The notes under the pieces are model-generated. The model saw only the letters and a list, made by a program, of their open reading frames with translations. It did no database searches and was not told the origin of the DNA. A program made the translations under genes and the position numbers. DNA of 64,000 nucleotides from Microvirga guangxiensis (GTDB lineage: Bacteria > Pseudomonadota > Alphaproteobacteria > Rhizobiales > Beijerinckiaceae), in contig NZ_FMVJ01000008.1 of the NCBI RefSeq assembly GCF_900102135.1, positions 1-64,000 on the forward strand, written 5' to 3'. This document shows, in pieces, positions 58,817 to 64,000 of the stretch; position 1 is the stretch's first letter, and each line of letters starts with the position of its first letter.

Positions 58817-59482
58817 ATGGGGGCTGAGGCGATAGACGATCTGGCAGGGCGCCGCCTGTCACCGGTAAGTTCGGCGGATGTTGTTTATGAGTTATTGCGC
58901 TCGTTAATATTGGACGGAAGGCTGGAGCCGGGGCTGCGTCTCAAAGAAGCGGAAATCGCTCAGAGACTCGGAGTGAGCCGAACACCGCTTCGAGAGGCGT
59001 TCACGCGGCTCCTCTCGCACAGGCTCCTCGAGCGGACATCATCCGGCGTTATCGTAGCGGATGTTAAGTCATGCCTCGACGGCATCCGCGCCATTCGCAT
59101 CGCACTGGAGGGCTACGCGACCAGACTCGCGGTGCCCAATCTCAACCAAGAAGATTTCGAATTCTTAGAGGCTTCTATCAAACTGGCGCAGTCGCTTCCG
59201 GAGGAGGCGCATACTGAGCGCGTGCGCAACAACACAGCATTTCACGGGAGGATCTACAACGCGTGTGGAGTCTCTGAACTCCAGAACGCAATCGACAATT
59301 ATGCAGGGTTTTTTATCAGTGAAGCCAATCTCGCGGCTTTAAGCCGGGAGCAATCGCGAGAAGCAATTGAAGATCATGTGAAACTTCTTGCTGCATTCAG
59401 GGCGCGGAACGCAGATGAAGCCGAAAAAATTATGAGAGCTCATGTGATCCGCGGCTTCAACCAACCAAAGGGATCAAAATGA
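58817..59482 (+). CDS. GntR family regulator (FCD domain)
   Basis: 221 aa from ATG 58817 with a purine-rich GGGGGAAA upstream. GntR HTH: 'LRLKEAEIAQRLGVSRTPLREAFTRLLSH' (key segment), then an FCD ligand domain with 'HGRIYNACG'. The stop overlaps the next gene's ATG (ATGA). Probably controls this operon via the palindrome at 57455; the ligand may be the imported compound or a product. Confidence 0.88.
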   Translation: MGAEAIDDLAGRRLSPVSSADVVYELLRSLILDGRLEPGLRLKEAEIAQRLGVSRTPLREAFTRLLSHRLLERTSSGVIVADVKSCLDGIRAIRIALEGYATRLAVPNLNQEDFEFLEASIKLAQSLPEEAHTERVRNNTAFHGRIYNACGVSELQNAIDNYAGFFISEANLAALSREQSREAIEDHVKLLAAFRARNADEAEKIMRAHVIRGFNQPKGSK

Positions 59483-60474
59483 ACTACAGCGCAATTCTGC
59501 TGACGGCTTGTGCCTTACTGTTGCCGACCGTATCTCAAGCTAAGGAGGTCACCGTCCAGATCTGGGGTTCTACCTGGCAGAGCCTGGTTGAGCCGGCGTC
59601 AAAGCGGTTCGAGGAAGCTACCGGGATCAAAGTGAACGTCGTCACGCAATCGACGTCAGGCGAAGGCTTGGCCAAGCTGCAGGCCCAGCGCAATAATCCG
59701 ACGGTTGATGTCTGGTTCACGACAAATTCCGTCGCCGCAACGGCGTCTAAGGACGAAGCACTTTTCGCCAAGATCCCACCTGCCAAGGTGCCGAATACTG
59801 CCGGGCTCATCCCCGGAAGCTATAATGAAAACTGGGTCGCCATGTATTATTATCCCATCGGGATCATATACGATGCCGATGCCGCCCCGCTTAAGATATC
59901 CAAATGGTCAGACCTGTGGTCGCCCGAAGTCGGCAAGTCGATCATCGCTCCAAGCATGTCGATCTACCAAGGATCGCTGCTGATGGTCGCCAATCAGATC
60001 AACGGCGGAACGATCGACAATGTCGATCCAGGCTTCGAAGCGCTGGAAAAGTTGAACAAGAATGTTGCGCTTTACTACACATCTGACTCGCAGGCTCGCC
60101 AGGCGTTTGCGCAGGGTGAAGGCAAGATCCTCATCGGACAGTCAGCCCATTATCGACGTCTCAAGGATGAAGGGCTCAACGTCAAGCTGATTACGCCGGC
60201 GCCGGCGCCGATGTACTTCGATGTCATGATGATGTTGAACGGCAAGAATCAAGAGAATGCTGCCAAGTTCATCAATTTCATCGCGTCGGAGAGCGAACAG
60301 GCTGCTTTGGCGAAGGCGGAGTACATGACCCCGGTTCATGCAAGTGTTGAGCTTCCGAAATCCCTTGCTGAAACCACGCCCGCCGATGACGCTCGGATGG
60401 TGCTGGATGATCTGAAGATTGCCGATCAGATCTCTAATTGGATCGCGCGCTTCGAAGGCATCGTATCGCGCTAA
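59479..60474 (+). CDS. ABC transporter periplasmic binding protein (polyamine/opine type)
   Basis: 331 aa with signal peptide (about 1-21, ending SQA). The fold is that of PotD/Fbp-like extracellular binding proteins ('EVTVQIWGSTWQSLVEPASKRFEEATGIKV', shown in part). It begins in overlap with the GntR stop and is followed by ATPase and two permease genes, making a complete importer. Substrate not determined; polyamine-like or amino-acid-derived compounds fit the family. Confidence 0.88.
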   Translation: MNYSAILLTACALLLPTVSQAKEVTVQIWGSTWQSLVEPASKRFEEATGIKVNVVTQSTSGEGLAKLQAQRNNPTVDVWFTTNSVAATASKDEALFAKIPPAKVPNTAGLIPGSYNENWVAMYYYPIGIIYDADAAPLKISKWSDLWSPEVGKSIIAPSMSIYQGSLLMVANQINGGTIDNVDPGFEALEKLNKNVALYYTSDSQARQAFAQGEGKILIGQSAHYRRLKDEGLNVKLITPAPAPMYFDVMMMLNGKNQENAAKFINFIASESEQAALAKAEYMTPVHASVELPKSLAETTPADDARMVLDDLKIADQISNWIARFEGIVSR

Positions 60475-60557
60475 CAATCTCACCTATTAGGTTCGAACGT
60501 GGGCCGGGCGGCCATCCTGCCCGGTTACCCCCTTTATTATCTGATGGAACGGCGGCT

Positions 60558-61637
60558 ATGGAAAACCTGCAAAGCAGTACTTTGCAACTTAGGAAGCTGA
60601 CAAAACGCTACAGCTCCTTTGACGCGGTACGCGACCTCGATCTCGACGTGCCGAGCGGCTCGCTCCTGACCCTTCTTGGGCCGTCCGGTTGCGGCAAGAC
60701 CACTGTTCTCCGAATGATCGCCGGCTTCTTGAACGTAACTTCAGGTCAGATCCTCGTCGACGGCAAGGACATCAGCAGGAGCGAGCCGAACTTCCGAGAC
60801 ATCGGCATGGTTTTCCAGAACTATGCTCTTTTCCCGCACATGACCGTCGAGGCGAACGTAGCGTTCGGCCTCAAGATGCGCGGCGTGACAAAGGAAGAGC
60901 AGGTGACCCGAGTGCGCGAGGCGCTCGAGATGGTTCAGCTCGCTCATCTCGCCGACCGCTATCCCAGCCAGCTTTCCGGTGGTCAGCAGCAGCGCGTGGC
61001 ACTCGCACGCGCGGTGGTCATCAAGCCCAAACTTCTACTGCTTGATGAGCCACTTGGTGCACTTGATCGGCACCTTCGTGAAGGGCTGCAGTTTGAGCTA
61101 CGCGAGCTTCAGAAGAAGCTGGGCATTACCTCCATTCTCGTCACGCATGACCAGGACGAAGCGCTTTACCTCTCCGATTATATCGCCGTCATGAACCAAG
61201 GGCAGATCGAGCAGATCGATACGCCGATCGCGCTCTACGACAAACCTAGAAGCGAATTCGTCGCCCGCTTCCTGGGCGTGCCGAACATCTTTGACGCAAG
61301 GATCGTCTCAACCGACGCCCACCACGCCACGATTGGGCTTGGGGGACACACCATGCCCGTCAGCAATATGGACGGCCATGCCGCTGGCGGGGAGTGCAAG
61401 GTCGCCATTCGGCCATCCCATATTGAAGTTGTGCGCGCTGATGATGGGCGACTTGGACTTCCCGGGGTAGTCAAGACTGCCCACGAACTCGGAGAACGTG
61501 TCGTCTATCACGTTGAGGTCAACGACTTGAAGTTCGAGGCCAACACTCCGAGGAGCAGCAATTTCGAAAGATTCACCGTGGGGCATCCAGTAAAGCTGGT
61601 GCTCGACCCCGCCCACACCGTGCTTCTGAGGGCATGA
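60558..61637 (+). CDS. ABC transporter ATP-binding protein (PotA-like)
   Basis: 359 aa from ATG 60558. Walker A 'GPSGCGKTTV', Q-loop 'MVFQNYALFPHMTV', signature 'LSGGQQQRVALARA' and Walker B 'LLLLDEPLGALD' are complete. The C-terminal TOBE region ('KVAIRPSHIEVV') is typical for PotA/UgpC-type importers. Overlaps the first permease gene by 4 bp. Confidence 0.94.
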   Translation: MENLQSSTLQLRKLTKRYSSFDAVRDLDLDVPSGSLLTLLGPSGCGKTTVLRMIAGFLNVTSGQILVDGKDISRSEPNFRDIGMVFQNYALFPHMTVEANVAFGLKMRGVTKEEQVTRVREALEMVQLAHLADRYPSQLSGGQQQRVALARAVVIKPKLLLLDEPLGALDRHLREGLQFELRELQKKLGITSILVTHDQDEALYLSDYIAVMNQGQIEQIDTPIALYDKPRSEFVARFLGVPNIFDARIVSTDAHHATIGLGGHTMPVSNMDGHAAGGECKVAIRPSHIEVVRADDGRLGLPGVVKTAHELGERVVYHVEVNDLKFEANTPRSSNFERFTVGHPVKLVLDPAHTVLLRA

Positions 61638-62494
61638 TAGTGCAGCGCAGTGATCCTACGAGATTTCTGATAACGCCTGCGCTGATTGTTGGCCTCTTCA
61701 TCGTCTCAGCGTACGGATATTTCGCGTTCTCGAGCCTCTTCCTGAAGGGGCTTCCAGGGACGCAGTTTGTCGGCGAACTCACGCTCGAAAACTACCGGCG
61801 GGTTCTCTTCACCGGATCGAACCAGTATGTTCTACTGAGCACGCTCTGGGCGTCCCTTGTCATCTCGCTAATCACGATCGCTATCGCGGTGCCAATGGCA
61901 ATGGTCATTGTACGCGCCAAACGGCAGTGGGTCGGCAACATTATCATGCTGGCGATCGCCGTCACCTTCCTCTCAGGCAGTGTGACGCGGGCATATTCCT
62001 GGCTCATCCTCCTCGGCAACAAAGGGCTCGTGAACCTCGGACTCTCGGGACTTGGCATTGTCGATGCGCCAATCCGGTTTCTTTACAACTGGACCGGCGT
62101 CGGAATCGCGATCTCGCATTACCTGCTGCCCTTCGCGGCTTTCACGTTGATCGGTGCCGTACGGAATCTGAATCCGTCTGTCGAGGAAGCGGCGCGCAGC
62201 CTTGGTGCGGGGCGGGCAACCGTCTTCTGGCGGATCACCATGCCGATGCTGTTGCCTGGCCTCATGGTCACGCTGGTCCTCGTCTATTCGGTTGCTCTCG
62301 CGTCTTTCCTGTTCCCGATGCTGCTGGGTGGCGGAAAAGTTCGAATGATCGCTAATCAAATCTACGACCGCATGTTCGTGGAATACGACATCCCCTATGC
62401 GGCTGCGACGGCCGTTGTGTTTCTCATCAGCGCGTTCGTGTCGATTTGGTTGATTTCGTTCGTCGCCAAGAAAGTTGAGAAGGCCGTTTCGTGA
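61634..62494 (+). CDS. ABC transporter permease (PotB-like)
   Basis: 286 aa, about six membrane segments. The EAA loop 'EEAARSLGAGRATVFWRITMP' binds the ATPase. Overlaps the ATPase gene by 4 bp and the second permease by 4 bp, so the three are translated together. Confidence 0.92.
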   Translation: MIVQRSDPTRFLITPALIVGLFIVSAYGYFAFSSLFLKGLPGTQFVGELTLENYRRVLFTGSNQYVLLSTLWASLVISLITIAIAVPMAMVIVRAKRQWVGNIIMLAIAVTFLSGSVTRAYSWLILLGNKGLVNLGLSGLGIVDAPIRFLYNWTGVGIAISHYLLPFAAFTLIGAVRNLNPSVEEAARSLGAGRATVFWRITMPMLLPGLMVTLVLVYSVALASFLFPMLLGGGKVRMIANQIYDRMFVEYDIPYAAATAVVFLISAFVSIWLISFVAKKVEKAVS

Positions 62495-63300
62495 TGTTTA
62501 GACGTGATCTTGAGGCGAAATACGGCGTCGCCGTCATCTCACTGGCGGCAATAGCAGTCCTGTTCCTGCTGCTGCCGGTGGCTTTCGTCGTCCTCCATTC
62601 GTTCAGCCCCACACGGTATTTTCAGTGGCCGCCGACGGGGTTCACCCTGGACTGGCACAAGAAGTTCTATGCTTCATCCATGTTCATGGATGCGGCGAAA
62701 AACTCGTTCACGATGGCGTTGATCGTTACGCCGCTCAGCCTGTTGATCGGCATACCGGCCAGCTATGCGCTCGTCCGCGCTGATTTCCGGGGAAAAGCGC
62801 TGATCCAGCAGGTCATCCTTTCGCCGCTCATTATTCCGGGCGTCGTGACGGGCGTGTCGCTGTTGGCACTTCTGTCCGCTGGCGGGGTGCGCATCGGGCT
62901 CTTCGGCTTGTGCCTGGGTATGCTTGTCTTCGCACTCCCATTCGCCATCCGGGCGCTTTCGGCCAATCTCCTCGGGATCGATCCACGGATCGAAGAGGCT
63001 GCCCGCAACTTGGGCGCAGGGCCTATCCGCACCTTTTTTGTCATTGTCATTCCGCAGCTCAAGTCAGGTGTCCTCGCCGCGTCGGTGTTCATTTTCGTCG
63101 AGGCGCTCGATAACTTTTCGATTGCGGTGTTCCTGACGGATGACCGGACGAAGGTTCTGCCTGTCGCTGCCTATCAGTACATTAAGGACTTCGACGATCC
63201 GACGGTTGCGGCAATGTCCACGGCTTTGATCGTCCTTTCGGTCATTGCGGTCGCGTTGCTCGAAAAGGCCATGGGATTCCAGAAGAGCTTGAGACTGTAG
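62491..63300 (+). CDS. ABC transporter permease (PotC-like)
   Basis: 269 aa, about six membrane segments, with EAA loop 'IEEAARNLGAGPIRTFFVIVIP'. Completes the importer. The following RidA gene starts 67 bp later, so transcription may continue into it. Confidence 0.92.
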   Translation: MMFRRDLEAKYGVAVISLAAIAVLFLLLPVAFVVLHSFSPTRYFQWPPTGFTLDWHKKFYASSMFMDAAKNSFTMALIVTPLSLLIGIPASYALVRADFRGKALIQQVILSPLIIPGVVTGVSLLALLSAGGVRIGLFGLCLGMLVFALPFAIRALSANLLGIDPRIEEAARNLGAGPIRTFFVIVIPQLKSGVLAASVFIFVEALDNFSIAVFLTDDRTKVLPVAAYQYIKDFDDPTVAAMSTALIVLSVIAVALLEKAMGFQKSLRL

Positions 63301-63367
63301 CGTCAGCCCTTGTGGACAAATTCTTGAAACTTACCGCCTCGATAGGCCGAAAACTCGGTGAAGTACA

Positions 63368-63715
63368 ATGACTGAAGTAGTCCGGATTGAACGACTGAAG
63401 CGTACCTCTATGGTCTCCATCCATAACGGCATCGCGTACGTTGCTGGGATGTGCGGGAACAAGGGTGAATCGATTCAGGATCAGACCCGCGTCGCGCTCG
63501 AGAAGGTCGACCGTTGGCTAAAGGAAGCCGGGACCGACAAATCCAAAATCCTTCGTGCGACGGTCTGGATCTCGGACCGGGCTCATTTCGACGCCATGAA
63601 TGAAGTTTGGGAGCAGTGGGTCGATCCGGAAAATCAGCCGTCCCGCGCCGCTGGCGTCGTCCCCCCTGCGGCTGAAGGCTACGATGTGGAGATCATCGTA
63701 ACCGCTGCGATCTGA
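63368..63715 (+). CDS. RidA/YjgF family protein
   Basis: 115 aa, the usual RidA length. The conserved 'NQPSRAAGVV' carries the arginine used in enamine/imine deamination, and 'VWISDR' is typical of the fold. RidA proteins remove reactive imines made by amino-acid oxidases. The next gene is such an oxidase, which fits an amine or amino-acid degradation role for this operon. Confidence 0.9.
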   Translation: MTEVVRIERLKRTSMVSIHNGIAYVAGMCGNKGESIQDQTRVALEKVDRWLKEAGTDKSKILRATVWISDRAHFDAMNEVWEQWVDPENQPSRAAGVVPPAAEGYDVEIIVTAAI

Positions 63716-63729
63716 GGAATCTTTCCAAA

Positions 63730-64000
63730 ATGCAAACCAGCGACAGCAGCAGGCTGACGGTTGCGGTGATCGGGGCCGGTGTGGTGGGGCTCTCCACCGC
63801 GCGCTGGCTGCAGCGCAACGGTGTTGAGGTCGTGCTCGTTGACCCGACGCCGCCGTTGCCGGGTGTTCCTTTCAGGAATGCCGCCTCGTTCGGCAATGCA
63901 GCGACGATTGCACCCTCGGGAATATTTCCCACGGCAGCCCCTGGTATCCTCCAGAAGGTGCCGGGCATGCTTCTGCGTCGTGATGGGCCACTGACGCTTT
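63730..64000 (+). CDS. FAD-dependent amino-acid dehydrogenase/oxidase (partial)
   Basis: The first 90 residues from ATG 63730; the gene continues past the window. The N-terminal FAD site 'VAVIGAGVVGLSTARWLQ' and the 'RNAASFGNAATIAPSG' segment resemble DadA-type D-amino acid dehydrogenases. Its imine product would be handled by the RidA protein 14 bp upstream. The identity of the substrate is unknown. Confidence 0.82.
   Translation, partial: MQTSDSSRLTVAVIGAGVVGLSTARWLQRNGVEVVLVDPTPPLPGVPFRNAASFGNAATIAPSGIFPTAAPGILQKVPGMLLRRDGPLTL

Overview
The window reads as a chromosomal segment of an alphaproteobacterium, probably Hyphomicrobiales and perhaps near Methylobacteriaceae (Microvirga or Methylobacterium). 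This is an inference from the 5S rRNA sequence, the 5S-tRNA-fMet order, the abundance of HWE-type kinases and single-domain receivers, and the arsenite oxidase gene order. Most of the window looks like a mosaic accessory region inserted beside a ribosomal RNA operon, followed by what looks like a more ordinary catabolic operon at the right end.

Layout. (1) 1-390: end of an rRNA operon (5S, initiator tRNA, terminator). (2) 299-6014, minus strand: an integration module with a small protein, an excisionase-like protein, two tyrosine recombinases and a large serine recombinase, the three recombinases overlapping end to start and reading into the 3' end of tRNA-fMet. (3) 6253-15155: signalling genes (PAS/GAF hybrid kinase, HWE kinase, KaiC-like ATPase, an intact and a broken Crp/Fnr regulator, a receiver protein). 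(4) 15413-25225: arsenic resistance, with arsR-arsC(LMW-PTP)-arsC(Grx)-acr3-arsH, two receivers, then a second ArsR unit with two matching operator-like palindromes, a Cys-bearing DUF1127 protein, a Cys-tailed flavoprotein and an MFS exporter, followed by an MBL-fold protein and a second flavoprotein. (5) 25411-30379: arsenite oxidase operon aioB-aioA-moeA-cytochrome c (frameshifted), preceded by a near-perfect sigma-54 promoter. (6) 30641-43490: mixed cargo, including a PQQ sugar dehydrogenase, glycosyltransferase, NhaA, KdpD/KdpE-like pair, a broken TupA-like binding protein, a universal stress protein, a P-type ATPase and several small proteins and gene remnants. (7) 43977-47600: aioX-aioS-aioR, the arsenite-sensing system expected to activate the sigma-54 promoter 13 kb away. 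(8) 47973-57300: a degenerate tRNA fragment, an RND multidrug pump with two TetR regulators and an EamA transporter, bracketed by an imperfect 95-bp direct repeat resembling a tRNA 3' end plus terminator, and a decayed second serine recombinase. (9) 57488-64000: visibly lower-GC catabolic operon (M20 peptidase, GntR, polyamine-type ABC transporter, RidA, FAD oxidase).

How it works together: arsenate would be reduced by the two ArsC types and arsenite exported by Acr3 or the MFS protein. Periplasmic arsenite would be sensed by AioX, signalled through AioS to AioR, and AioR with sigma-54 would switch on aioBA, whose electrons normally pass to a c-type cytochrome. MoeA supports the molybdenum cofactor. 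The frameshift in the cytochrome c gene and the decayed TupA-like gene suggest parts of this pathway rely on genes elsewhere, or that the copy is decaying.
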